A stretch of 64,000 bases of DNA from Umbilicaria muhlenbergii (lineage: Eukaryota > Ascomycota > Lecanoromycetes > Umbilicariales > Umbilicariaceae), in assembly GCA_000611775.1 (NCBI GenBank), contig KK106983.1, forward strand, positions 827,875-891,874, written 5' to 3'. Numbering within the stretch: the stretch's first letter is position 1; every line of letters begins with the position of its first letter. Shown in pieces: positions 10,934 to 21,902 of this stretch. The notes under the pieces are model-generated. The model did no database searches, was not told the DNA's origin, and saw only the letters and a list, made by a program, of their open reading frames with translations. Position numbers and translations under genes: made by a program.

Positions 10934-11875
10934 CTGAAGGTGAAGCCTTGCTCCGTGGGCTGATGGTAATGGTCGATGGCAAGTAAACGTACACCTCTTC
11001 GAAAAGTCACACCGTCAACGGACTGGTAATTATATAAGCCCAGCAAGTGCTCACACAGCTAGATACAAGGAAGAGCAGCTCCTGCGCGGCACAGCGGTGC
11101 TTACTAGAAAGACAGAGACTTGGTACATTATGAGACGATATTGGAGCCCTACAAGGCGCAAGCTTCGAATTGGACGCGATAATCACGCGTTGCCGCTAAC
11201 GAATAAGGTTGCCGCTCCCATGACGCGGATATGCGGGTCATGGGCACGTGACAGGATTCTGGGGTAAAGTCAACTGCCACGCGAACGATTAAAAGAACTG
11301 GCACTTCTACGTGGTAAAGCAGGCCAGTTTGCGGTGTTCCTCGGCACCAACAGCACAACCCGATGAATCAAAGCGCAGCTTCTTTCAGTCAAACCAAGGA
11401 GTGTAGATGGCAGAGCTCAATTACATTTACATTCCGCAACTGCGCACTTAAATCTCCTCGAAATGTACCTCGTGTTCAAACATCAAGGGGGCTTCCTGGT
11501 CTGCGAATCGCCAGTTTTAAGGGTGCGCCTGCTACTGCCTTCAGATACCGTAGTTCTAGCTTTCCTGCTTTGCAGCTACAGTGGCTCAACTAAGGAAGCA
11601 ATGTATGGCAACCTTTGAGTGAAGATCCTAATATTGAATGGCTAGCTTCTAGTGACGTTACATTGTCAACATATCTCCTGGCCATGGAGTACTCCAGTAG
11701 ACGCCCCGCTGCAGACTCCCACTTGTTCTGCCCGTACGCCTGCAAGATACCGCAAAAGAAAACACCGAGCTCAGACGATAGAACACTAATTAACCCTTAA
11801 AACCTGCTCGCCGCTACACCCGAGGAGTCGCCGGCACCTGGTCAAATTTCTCCTGTCCCTTAGCGTCCTCAACCT
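10934..11875. other. Intergenic region between bub2 and mex67
   Basis: About 940 bp with the bub2 promoter and the 3' flank of mex67. A 76-codon plus-strand frame (11363-11593) shows no family resemblance and is not called as a gene. Confidence 0.4.
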
Positions 11876-14232
11876 CTATGTGAAGGCCTCTGGTGGCAGA
11901 TTGGCCTAAAATCTTGATCAGTAAGTTATTCCTAACTCAGACCCATGGGGCATTGCCATACCTTCGCCAATCCGAAAGCCTTCATCGCCTCTGCCAAGTT
12001 CCATCCACTCTGCTCCAGGCACATGCCAGAGTACTCCAATGTCATACCTGTTCCCCTACTCAGCTCCAACGCCATGACTTCCTTCTGCAACTGCTCATTC
12101 GATTTGCCGGGCACCGGTATTCCGAAACCCTGCGGCACTTGTGGCTGCGTCGGCGCCGATGGTTGTGGAGCCGGTGGAGGAAGTGCTTCCCCTCCTTGGG
12201 GTTCCCACGCACTGCTTCCACCATATGCTCTCAGGACAAGGATGTCGCTAACAACTCTTATTCCTCCAATGCCTGCGCCGGGTCCGAGGACAAACGTGCG
12301 ATCAAAACTACGTAGCGCGGTGGCTATCCCCGTTGAGACGTCAACTTCCTCATATTGGCCATGGACCATGGCAATCAGCCCTCCCACACCGCTCACCGAC
12401 TGTCCTGACGGATCTGGTAGACCAGGTATTGAATGACATTCAATACACCACTTCTGAGTCTCCGATAGGAGATCCGGATGACGTGAGCTTGGTAAGGTCA
12501 ACCAAAAGTCTCGGATGCTCTCACTACCCGTATAAATACGAGACACTTTGGCTGGTAAGTGACTGATCCTTGTTAGATTCCGGCTCCTCTTGATATACGA
12601 GTCCCAAGACACAGAAGCTTGATGATCATCCGGCGCGCGTGGTGCGGAAGTGTTGACACTCAGTGAAAATGATGACTGGGCGTCATAATAGCCCTTTGCC
12701 AAGGCAGTGCGGTCGGTGTCGAAGGCAGGGAAAAACCGCTTGAGGAAAGTTTCGCCAATGGTAGCTTCGTCCCGGAAACTCGCCGTGAGGATAGGTATCG
12801 GCATTTTCACTGTTGACGCAGCCTTGACAGTATCATCGGATCGTACCTGCATGTTGTTGATCAGGCGTAAAGTAGGATACCACTTTAGGATTTCGTCCTG
12901 ATACGTAGGAACTGCTGTTTCCAAAGGGTTTCCGGTAAGCACTAGGTGGTCAAGATGCCGGAACTTCCAGCGCCAGCCTTCAAGCGCGCGAAGGTCTCTG
13001 AGTTGGTTGTTCGAGAGGTCGAGGTTCTTGATCTCCGGAAAGGTTTGAGATAGTGCAGTGACCGAAACTACGCTAGTGAGTGCATTGTTGGCCAGGGTGA
13101 CACTAATAACGGCTTCGCGTTTTTGTTGGGCGCTGCTGAAAATTGTATCGCAGACCTTCATAAGCGCTGGGAAGAATTTAGACTCTCTGGCATTGGCGGA
13201 GAATGTTCCAGTGTCGGAAAACTCAGGATCAGTGGCAAGGAAGGACAAGTCCAAGAACTTGATTTCCGGATCATAGCGCCGGTTGAGCATGGCCTTCATC
13301 TTCCCTACTAAATCCTGGGTTGCTGGTGTTGCTTCCGGATTAACCTTGCTATTGTGCTGTTCTGCATTTCCAGGACGTTCCTCAATGACGAGAGCTGCTC
13401 CAGCAAATGTGAAGGAGTTGAGTCTTAATATAGATGAAACGTCATCGGGCCTCACAGAGACTATGAGAGTGTCACCCTCAGATCGTGACTAGACAACGTT
13501 AGCAAGGCATATAGACCTTGAAGTTGCAAGTCACCCATGAGCGATGGCGGCAGATTTCGAATGTCTCGGTCGTCGTTCTGAGATATTGGCATGAAACGAG
13601 AGCGGACCGGAGAGGGCGAAAACGCGGTGACGCTGGTGACCGACAAACGGTGATGTCAAACATACCTTTCTGATCCTCATAGCCTCATTGGCCGACGAGT
13701 TCGGTGCTGTTGCTTTACGCTCCAGGAAAGCGACGAGATCTTTGATTCCACCATCCGGATTGGAGGCGGCTTTGCTTCCTTTCCAGCCCCGCACTGAGAT
13801 TTGTACCAGTCCATCTCTTCTTCCGCGGCCGTTGCCTCTCCCAGCGGCCTCGTCCAATATCCCTATCATACGCAGTCCGTTCCTTGGTCCTCGCACTACC
13901 GCATTGCCCGCACCCATGCCACGTAAGAGAGCTTTTTGCAAGACTGTGGAATTCAAACCACCGTTGCTCGGACCATTTCTTGAAGCGTCACGACCACCAG
14001 AAGAACCGCCGTTTTGTGCTTGGAACGGCCCTCTTCCACGGCCACCACGGCCTCTGCCCCGAGCTGCACCCCGAGCTGCAGCCGCAGCTGCGTCCATATC
14101 CAGATCGCCATCTTTGTCCACACGAACAAGACCTCCGCGACGTTTTTGTATACCCCCTCGGCTGGGATTGAAAGAGTGCCGTGTGTCGCGTGCTGCTCGT
14201 GGGCCGCTTGGCGGTGTTGAGTTTCGATGCAT
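11876..14232 (-). CDS. mex67: mRNA export receptor Mex67 (NXF1/TAP family)
   Basis: Carries mRNPs through nuclear pores as a heterodimer with Mtr2. Exons 13666..14232, 11962..13488 and a 30-nt terminal exon 11876..11905 give 707 aa. Order of parts: an Arg/Gly-rich N-terminus (RGRGRGGRGRG), an RNA-binding RRM-like domain that begins at the first splice junction (SEGDTLIVSVRPDD), leucine-rich repeats (NLDLSNNQLRDL, LVLTGNPLE), an NTF2-like domain (GETFLKRFFPAFDTDR) that would bind Mtr2, and a C-terminal TAP-C/UBA-like domain (GMCLEQSGWNLAEAM). The small last exon adds the conserved ANLPPEAF ending, which the unspliced frame lacks. The start is the first true ATG; the frame continues upstream only through GTG. 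Confidence 0.94.
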
Positions 14233-15528
14233 CGTCACAACGAGGCGTTGATGTGTTGGGATCGGAGCTTATGTAGACGGCGGAGGGTACGGTGTGGTTG
14301 TGTAGGAGCGACCTGATACGAATCAGGAACACGGCTTTGTGTGCTTATTCGTAGCCATGAAACAATGAAAAGATCCGCCGGAAGGTAGGTAGGGAAGGAA
14401 CCTAAGCTGGAATCTCAGATAATGTGCTGGAGGGTCGTCACGGGTAAGAGCGCACTGGATAGATCTGTCTCGGGTACAGTAGATGTATCAGCCGCACGAA
14501 GGAGAGATGTTGTTCAGGAAGGGTGTCGGCAGTTGGAAAGATGACTTATGGCGTGGTTGTAGCCTGCAGAGTGATAAAGCTGAGGTGTGTCAGAATATTT
14601 AAGATTCCGGGCTAGCTCTTTCCGGTTAAGTCTGATCTTCAATAGCGTTTCGCAAACCTACCGTACCAGTGGTTAAATATCTCCCGTGAAAACATACAGA
14701 TTGTGGACTAGACACTTCAAGACCTTCTCTGACTGCAGCAAGAATCGGGCTAGAGACTCCTCTTAAGCCGGTATCGTCATCTCAGAATTCCACCTGATGA
14801 ACCCCTAGATTCTCCTTCATCCGCTTCTTACTGCTGAGGTTTATTATTCCCCATCCTTGCATCCCTATCAATATCACCGTCGGCTTCCCCCTCAAGGCTA
14901 CCATTGACTAATAATTCCATGCCTGTTACTGGAGCCTTCTCTGCGCTATGTATCCTGACGGCCGAAGTAATTCATAAGTTGGTGGTTCTGGGTGATTGCT
15001 ATTGAGTGCAGTACGAGGATATGAGATCCTCCTTTGTGAGGAAGCTATTTTATCGGCATCAATAACGCACTCATTATACACTATGAATAATCATGTGCCA
15101 CGGACTCTGAGACAACGAAGCCGGATGCAAGACTTCTCTGACTTCAAACATAATGTATCTGCCGAAGAGCAAAAGCAGAACATGAAGTTCTATTCATGAT
15201 ATGGACACCCACACGTGCCAGGCTCCTCAGACCTTACCGCTTTGGGTTAGGGCACTCCATAGTCATTATGTGGCCTTCTTCCAAAACACATGGGTGTATT
15301 ATTGAAGAGCGGCGCGAAGATCAAGCATTGCGTTCTGTACCAGGGTCAGAAGACACCTCATGTCTCCTCTTTTCCCCTGCATCACAGCCTTTCCTCTCGT
15401 GCTCAGTCGCCACCATCCTTCCTTAGGTCTGTACCCCTATTCGCCCACGTGCTCAGTACTCCTACAACGACGCAGCCCAGGGCATTTGTAGCTGCTGTTG
15501 GTGTCAGTCGAGCTTTCTCGGGGGCGCA
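14233..15528. other. Divergent intergenic region between mex67 and erv46
   Basis: About 1.3 kb, AT-richer than the genes. It contains only tiny open frames, the most peptide-like being 38 codons at 15083-15199. It presumably holds both promoters. No repeats or RNA genes were recognised. Confidence 0.4.
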
Positions 15529-17001
15529 ATGCCTGCCAAATCCCGCTTCACGCGTTTGGACGCTTTCACCAAGACTGTGGAAGATGCCCGGGTACGGACG
15601 ACTTCCGGAGGGATAGTCACGATAGTCTCGCTACTTGTCGTCTTCTATCTTGTATGGGGAGAATGGTCGGACTACAGGCGGATAGTGGTGCATCCAGAGC
15701 TCATAGTGGACAAGGGAAGAGGTATAAGAGCTGCGGAGAACCTTCGGCCTTGCTCTGACGTACTAATGGAGGCCTCGACTAGGGGAGAAAATGGAGATAC
15801 ATTTGAACGTCTCATTCCCTCGGATACCGTGCGAGCTGTTGACCCTGGATGTCATGGATGTATCCGGCGAGCAACAAACGGGAATCAAGCACGGTGTCAG
15901 TAAAGTCAGACTTGCGCCCCAAAGCGAAGGTGGTCACGCCATTGATGTGAAGGCCCTAGATCTGTGAGTATACTGAGCTTCTACTCCATACGAATGGAGC
16001 CTGATATGCTGTAGTCACTCAGAAGACGACATAGCGACACACCTGGACCCAGAATACTGCGGTCAGTGCTACGGTGCGCCATCACCACCTGCGGCCATAA
16101 AGAAAGGCTGCTGCAATACCTGCGAGGAAGTCCGCGAAGCGTATGCCTCGGTCTCGTGGGCATTTGGACGCGGAGAAAACGTGGAACAATGCGAAAGGGA
16201 ACATTACGGCGAGCGCCTCGACTCGCAAAGAAAAGAGGGCTGCCGTATAGAAGGAGGCTTGTGGGTAAATAAAGTTGTTGGAAATTTCCACATCGCTCCC
16301 GGGAGGAGTTTCAGTAATGGAAATATGCACGTCCATGACCTGAACAACTATTTCGAGAGTCCGATCGAAGGCGGACACACATTTACGCACCAGGTCCATC
16401 ATCTGAGGTTCGGGCCCCAGCTGCCAGAAGAGGTGACGAAGAACCTGGGTTCAAAGGCTTTGCCGTGGACCAATCACCATCTAAACCCCTTGGACGAGAC
16501 ACACCAGGAGACGGATGATCCAGCTTATAACTATATGTACTTTGTCAAGGTCGTCTCAACCTCGTACCTGCCGCTTGGCTGGCAGTCGAACGGTGGTCAG
16601 GGAGAAATCCCACATGAGCTAGTTGCCATAGGAGGGCATGGTCATAGAGGAGATGGGAGTGTCGAGACACACCAATACTCCGTGACTAGCCACAAGAGAA
16701 GCTTGAGTGGTGGTTCGGATGCGGGAGAAGGGCACAAGGAGCGGCTCCATGCGCGGGGAGGCATTCCAGGGGTTTTCTTCTCTTACGTGGGTTCAGTTTC
16801 TAAAACACTGAGGACTCATGCTGATTCTTGCAGGATATATCGCCGATGAAAGTCATCAACCGTGAAGAGCGCACGAAGACTCTGGCCGGCTTTTTTACCG
16901 GTGTTTGCGCTGTCATTGGCGGTACTTTGACCGTTGCGGCTGCGATTGATCGAGGTGTGTACGAGGGTGCTCAGAGGGTCAAGAAAATGCATCAGCGATG
17001 A
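15529..17001 (+). CDS. erv46: Erv46/ERGIC3 cargo receptor of COPII vesicles
   Basis: Cycles between ER and Golgi with Erv41 as a retrieval receptor. Exons 15529..15721, 15783..15963, 16015..16786 and 16834..17001 give 437 aa. The N-terminus is cytosolic (RFTRLDAFTKTVEDARVRT), followed by a first membrane segment near residues 27-46. A large luminal domain follows with the conserved cysteine cluster YCGQCYGA ... GCCNTCEEVREAY, the MHVHDLNNYF block and SPMKVINREER. A second membrane segment near the C-terminus is FFTGVCAVIGGTLTVAAAID. The single open frames in the region are fragments; only the spliced model restores the family architecture. Length is close to the usual 400-430 residues. Confidence 0.94.
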
Positions 17002-17744
17002 TGTGTTTCTTTGTGCAGTAAAAATTCTATAAAATCGCATTATGGAACCCAAATACTGTCATTGTTTGTTCCAGTGGAGACCACAGATGGTGGCTCTTAT
17101 TGGCCTAATCCGGCGGTTATTAGAAGCGCTAGCGTGAAGTGCTGGCGTGCTATCTGGACAAGTAACGGTTCTGCTGTACGCAATTCAGCGGATCTTGAGG
17201 CACCAATTCGAGCGTAACACGCAGAGTGTGCCTCTTCGCGTTGCTGAGCTACTAAGAAGGCCCTCGAACTGAGAATTGCCAACTGTATTGACCCCATATG
17301 CCCAGAAAGCTGAGCATTTGTGCTGTTAGTCATGCCAGAGCTTAACGACGCAGGGCTCTATGGGTTCTCGGAGTAATTGGGAAATCTTAGAGCTTAAAGA
17401 GTGCTGAGAATCCTAAGAGCACTAAGAGTGGGCTCAGGAGCACAAAGAGTACTAAGAACACTAAGAGTGCTAAGAACACCAAGATTGCTAGCACGAAAGG
17501 ATTCAAAGACCCGTTCAAGGAGATCTTCAAACATTTACGCTGCTTTGAAGCTCGTCCCATTGCTGATCCCTTGGTATCTTACATTTTCTCCGCACGGTAA
17601 AACGCTACTACAGGGTTAATGATAGCGGTGACATCAGACCAACCAGCCTCTTAACAGCGTAATTATTATGCCATCCCATCAATGTAATCTTACATCAGAG
17701 CCATGTCCGAAGCCCCAAACTTACCCCCAGCGGCACCGGCCCTG
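17002..17744. other. Convergent intergenic region with a short in-frame repeat
   Basis: About 740 bp between erv46 and the PLP-enzyme gene. It includes an imperfect 9-bp repeat (separate entry) inside a 70-codon open frame at 17391-17600. Confidence 0.4.
17397..17484 (+). repeat. Imperfect 9-bp tandem repeat (GAGTGCTAA-like)
   Basis: Units such as GAGTACTAA, GAACACTAA and GAGTGCTAA alternate with slightly longer diverged units. Because the unit is three codons long, the frame starting at 17391 stays open and would read as Lys-Ser/Asn-Thr/Ala triplets. Whether it is transcribed is unknown. Confidence 0.75.
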
Positions 17745-18869
17745 CTAAGAAGTGGGAACGACATACTCCCTCTTGCCCTCCGTCGAAAGCAACACCACCA
17801 CCGCATCTCTCCCCAACCCCAACGTAGAAACACCCCCCCCATCCCCCACCACCCTCCTCAACCCCGCCAAGCCCGCCGCCCCACACGGCCCCACCTCCAC
17901 CCCAAGCGACCCCAGCACCCCCACCGCCTCATGCGCCTCTCCATCCGTCACAACCACACTCCCCCCCACCCCCCTCTGCAACACCGGCCACGCAATCGTC
18001 GACAACGTCCCGCAACAAAGCCCATTCATGATCGTCTCTCCCGCAACCACAGCCGTCGCTTCGCCCCTCTTCAGACTCTCATGCAAACACGCCGCCGCTT
18101 CCGCCTCCACCGCCAACACCTGCGTCGAGCTACCTTGGCGTCGATAATGCGTCACGACCGCCTGCCCGAACGAGCCCGACCCGATCGGCACAACCACTAG
18201 ATCCGGGGTGCGGCCTACGAGGGCGAAGGCTTGGGAGTCGATCTCGTGGAACATGGTCGAGTAGCCATCGACGATCCGTTGGGGGATTTGTTCGTAGCCG
18301 GACCATGCTACGTCGAGGACTAACACGCCGTTCGGGTCGCGGCGGGCGGCTTCTTCGGCTATGCGGATACTCTCGTCGTAGTCAGTTTGGACGGGCGTGA
18401 CGGTGGCGCCTTCGGAGCGGATCTTTTCCTGCGTGGCGGCGTCGACGAAGCGCGGGACGAAGATCTGGGCTTCGATGCCGAGGTACTTGGCCATTCGCGC
18501 GACGGCGCGGCCGTGGTTGCCGTCTGTGGTGGCGTAGAGTTTGATGTTGGCTGCGGCGGCGGCGGCGGCTAGGTCTTCTAAGGAGACTTTGGCGGGGAGG
18601 TTGAGTTTGGTGATCAGGGCGCGGTAGATGCCCCATGAGGCTCCGAGAATTTTGTACGCGGGCAGGCCGAAGCGGTTGGCTTCATTCTTGAGGAGGACGT
18701 GGCCGACGTTGAGCTCTTTCGCTAGTGAGGGGAAGGGGATGAGGGGAGTGGGTGCGTAGTCGGGGAGGGTTCGGTGGAACTCGATTATGGCGGGGTCGTC
18801 TTTGCCTTCGCATGTCCAGGTTCGGGCACTGGGATTGAGGAATAAGGTCGGGTCGTCTGATGTGGACAT
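17745..18869 (-). CDS. PLP-dependent fold-type II enzyme, diaminopropionate ammonia-lyase-like
   Basis: Related to diaminopropionate ammonia-lyase and threonine dehydratase, enzymes that eliminate the amino group of small amino acids. The gene is intronless, 374 aa from the ATG at 18869. The PLP lysine is in RFGLPAYKILGASW. TTDGNHGRAVARMAKYLG is the conserved substrate-binding stretch and PIGSGSFGQAVV the phosphate-binding glycine loop. The C-terminal half carries the GLCCGTLSTIAWP block typical of the ammonia-lyase group. The exact substrate cannot be told from the sequence; serine or threonine dehydration is the alternative. The coding strand is markedly C-rich at the 5' end and G-rich at the 3' end. 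Confidence 0.88.
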   Translation of the reverse strand: MSTSDDPTLFLNPSARTWTCEGKDDPAIIEFHRTLPDYAPTPLIPFPSLAKELNVGHVLLKNEANRFGLPAYKILGASWGIYRALITKLNLPAKVSLEDLAAAAAAANIKLYATTDGNHGRAVARMAKYLGIEAQIFVPRFVDAATQEKIRSEGATVTPVQTDYDESIRIAEEAARRDPNGVLVLDVAWSGYEQIPQRIVDGYSTMFHEIDSQAFALVGRTPDLVVVPIGSGSFGQAVVTHYRRQGSSTQVLAVEAEAAACLHESLKRGEATAVVAGETIMNGLCCGTLSTIAWPVLQRGVGGSVVVTDGEAHEAVGVLGSLGVEVGPCGAAGLAGLRRVVGDGGGVSTLGLGRDAVVVLLSTEGKREYVVPTS

Positions 18870-19949
18870 TTCGGGAGGATTCAAGCAGTGCAAGATGAAA
18901 ATGAAACGAAGGGAAAGCAACAACGCGAATGTAATAGCAACTGAGTAAAACCACTGTTTTGCAAGAGACGTCCGGAGCAGGAAAAATAGCAGTCTTCAGC
19001 AGGTAACCTTCCCAAAACGTTTAATAATGAAGACAATGTCCCTTCAAGGATAGGAGCTAACAAAGATCTAGTATTTACATATCATAAATCCTCCACGACC
19101 CTTCTTGATGTTTGGGTGAGAAGGTATCAACCCGGCCGAGGCCAGCCACTTAGTTTGTCGCTGCTACCCAGCACCAAGTGCCATCCAGCACCACTCCTCC
19201 GGAACACCATTGTCGACAGCCACATCCAGTACTCACTGAGGATAGAGTATGAATATGACTGTCGAAATTGGTGTCCCCGAGCAGTTCCGGAGATTCAGCC
19301 TCATCGGCCTTGAACCTTGTCCCGCTTCCCTGTGTCACTAACATGCCGTGACATTGGTTTCCAAATTACTTGATTGAATAGTAGAAATGTCGTGGATGCG
19401 ACGTCCACATATCCAAGAATAACTGGACATCCTGTAATACGGATTTTAGGAGAAAGAAGAAGTCAGTCAAGGTGGAGACAATCCAAACAAACTAGGTTTC
19501 CAGCGCGCAGAGAGGGACGGATGTAGCGGTTACTGCACCTCGCGCCAAGTACGGTCATAATATCCGGGTGGGAATTGCTAAGCATCCATGACACCACCGA
19601 TCCCCACCCTTGGACGCCTCTGCAGACGCCTTTTTGCAAGGCACCGTCTCTCAAAAGAATACCTCCGTACCCTGATTCTTATCGTCAGTGTTACACCGAG
19701 CTTTCTAGAAGGATCCTTACTGCCGGCATGATGTGTAAGCAAAAGTCAATTCGATAGGGCAAGGATTACGATATCAAACTTATTGTATTAACAATTATCT
19801 GAATCCACTGTTGACTGTTTAATAATCCTTCTGCGTCGTTGGAAGATACATATTGTCTGCTGTCCTTGCTTGTCGTCTTGTCCTCACTTCCCCCCATACC
19901 CATCAATCCATTCTCCAATCCCCACAACTCTCAATCGCAACCCCTCAAC
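18870..19949. other. Divergent intergenic region between the PLP enzyme and the old yellow enzyme
   Basis: About 1.1 kb that probably contains both promoters. A pyrimidine-rich leader (about 19860-19945) lies immediately before the OYE start. No gene is supported. Confidence 0.4.
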
Positions 19950-21047
19950 ATGGCCAGCAAACTCTTCACCCCCCTCCAGGTCGGCAACTGCCAACTCCAG
20001 CACCGCGTAATAATGGCGCCCTTAACCCGCTTCCGCGCCGACGATACCCACGTCCACCTCCCCATCGCCCAAGAATACTACTCCCAACGCGCCTCCGTCC
20101 CCGGGACCCTCCTAATAACCGAAGCAACGGTGATCTCCCCCCGCGCCTCCGGCTACAACAACGTCCCCGGCATCTGGTCCGCCCCCCAAATCGCCGCCTG
20201 GAAAGAAATCACCTCCGCCGTGCACGCCAAGAACTCCTTCATCTACCTCCAACTCTGGGCGCTCGGCCGCACCGCCGTCCCCGACCTCGTCGAGCGCGAC
20301 GGCGGCGACTTCCTCAGCAGCAGCGCCGTGCCCATGAGCGACAACTCGCCCACCCCGCGCGCCATGACCGAAGCCGAGATCCAGCTCTTCATCGCCGACT
20401 ACGCGCAAGCGGCGCGCAACGCCATCGCCGCCGGCTTCGACGGCGTCGAGATCCACGGCGCCAACGGCTACCTGATCGACCAATTCACGCAGGACACCTG
20501 CAACAAACGCACGGACGCCTGGGGTGGCAGCGTCGAGAAGCGGGCGCGCTTCGGCCTCGAAGTCGCCAAAGCGTGCGTGGACGCCGTCGGGGCGGACAGA
20601 GTCGGTATGAGGCTCAGTCCGTTCAGCAGTTTCCAGGGCATGAAGATGGAGGATCCGCATCCGACGTTTACGTATCTGGCGCGGGGGCTGAAGGAGTTGA
20701 AGCTGGCGTACCTGCATTTGGTGGAGTCGCGCATTGATGGGAACGCGGATACCGAGGCGACGGAGAAGATCAACTTTTTGGTCGAAGTTTGGGATAAGAC
20801 GAGTCCGGTGTTAATGGCTGGGGGGTTCAAGCCGGACTCGGCGAAGAGGGCGGTGGATGAGGAGTTTACGGATAAGGATGTGGGGATTGTTTTTGGCCGA
20901 CATTTCATCTCGAATCCGGATCTGCCGTACCGGATAAAGGAGGGCATCGCGCTGACTCCTTATAACCGCGAGACTTTTTACAAGGCCAAATCTACGGATG
21001 GATATACTGACTATCCCTTTAGCAAGGAGTTCGAGGCAAAGTTATAG
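19950..21047 (+). CDS. Old yellow enzyme family NADPH:flavin oxidoreductase with PTS1-like AKL end
   Basis: FMN-dependent ene-reductase, reducing activated C=C bonds of unsaturated carbonyls; the physiological substrate is unknown. Intronless, 365 aa from the ATG at 19950; the frame is open upstream only via TTG. The OYE catalytic set is present: Thr in MAPLTRFRA, and His169, Asn172 and Tyr174 in EIHGANGYL, equivalent to His191, Asn194 and Tyr196 of yeast OYE1. The flavin-binding GGSVEKRARF, VMAGGFK and VGIVFGRHFISNPDLP blocks are intact. The last three residues are AKL, a standard peroxisomal PTS1 signal, which suggests peroxisomal import. The coding strand switches from C-ending to G-ending codons near 20600. 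Confidence 0.93.
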   Translation: MASKLFTPLQVGNCQLQHRVIMAPLTRFRADDTHVHLPIAQEYYSQRASVPGTLLITEATVISPRASGYNNVPGIWSAPQIAAWKEITSAVHAKNSFIYLQLWALGRTAVPDLVERDGGDFLSSSAVPMSDNSPTPRAMTEAEIQLFIADYAQAARNAIAAGFDGVEIHGANGYLIDQFTQDTCNKRTDAWGGSVEKRARFGLEVAKACVDAVGADRVGMRLSPFSSFQGMKMEDPHPTFTYLARGLKELKLAYLHLVESRIDGNADTEATEKINFLVEVWDKTSPVLMAGGFKPDSAKRAVDEEFTDKDVGIVFGRHFISNPDLPYRIKEGIALTPYNRETFYKAKSTDGYTDYPFSKEFEAKL

Positions 21048-21902
21048 ATTATAGACTTGGGTTATAGCCATAGAGCATAGAGCACAGAGTCTAGTGCATA
21101 GAATCTAGAGTAATTTATTCATGAACAATAGATGACATCAATCATGCGTCCTCTGAATCTGTGGCTGTCTTGTCATTTCGAAGGTATCATAAACTATGAA
21201 CAGCTGCGCGCCGCAGTAAATAAATCGCCGGAGGTTGAGGATAAGGCCAGGCATAGGGTCAGAGGAGTGGCAGTTTCAGGTAGCAGGATCCAGGGCGGCT
21301 TGCATAGAGAGTTCAACAACAAAGTACAAGTCTTATTAACCCTAAAAGCGCGAACATGGACCTTCATGTCATCTAGAACTTGCTCAGTTCTTGATCCGCA
21401 GAATGTTGGGTCGATGTTGACATGCTGAGGAGTCTCTTCGTAGAAACTACCATCTACTCTACCCTACGCCTGAGGGCTGGACTACGTATTTCGAACTCAA
21501 GTTTCCTGTGGTGATACCGAATTAGCCATCATAACTTCGCTGAAGGCTTATTACAAAAATGTAAACGTAGATAGGCGTCATGAAAAAATTAGAGTGTATG
21601 TTGTTGCTTTTTTATTCCTCATAGGAAATCAGGGTTAAAAAAGATTAATCTTCCGCCGCGAAGAACAAGGGTATAAAACCACGACAATTGGGGAAAAACT
21701 TACCAGATGAGAGTGCTGATAGTGCCCGCATGCAGGGGCATAGCTGTGTCATCAGCATAAATTCGCATTGCATATAGATTTTGAGTCAAGTAGGTCGCAC
21801 TGTGTGCGCATTCTTCTGTGGTTACTGGTCTAAAGCTATTCAAGCATGCGGAAACCTCCATGAGAATCATGACATTTCCGCGCGTGACACGTGCTATGAT
21901 AT
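21048..21902. other. Convergent intergenic region between OYE and rpp0
   Basis: About 850 bp, AT-rich especially at 21500-21700. No gene or repeat is recognised apart from an AGAGCATAGAGCACAGAG-like purine stretch near 21070. Confidence 0.4.

Noticed and set aside
13688-14251. 187-codon plus-strand frame opposite the first mex67 exon
   Set aside because: Pro/Arg/Ser-rich mirror of the RG-rich Mex67 N-terminus.
15083-15199. 38-codon plus-strand small open frame
   Set aside because: Peptide-like and hydrophilic, but without splice or conservation evidence it is indistinguishable from chance.
19853-20737. 294-codon alternate frame inside the OYE gene and an opposite-strand frame at 20112-20717
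   Set aside because: Arise from the extreme C-ending codon use of OYE; Arg/Pro or Ala/Gly-rich peptides typical of shadow frames.
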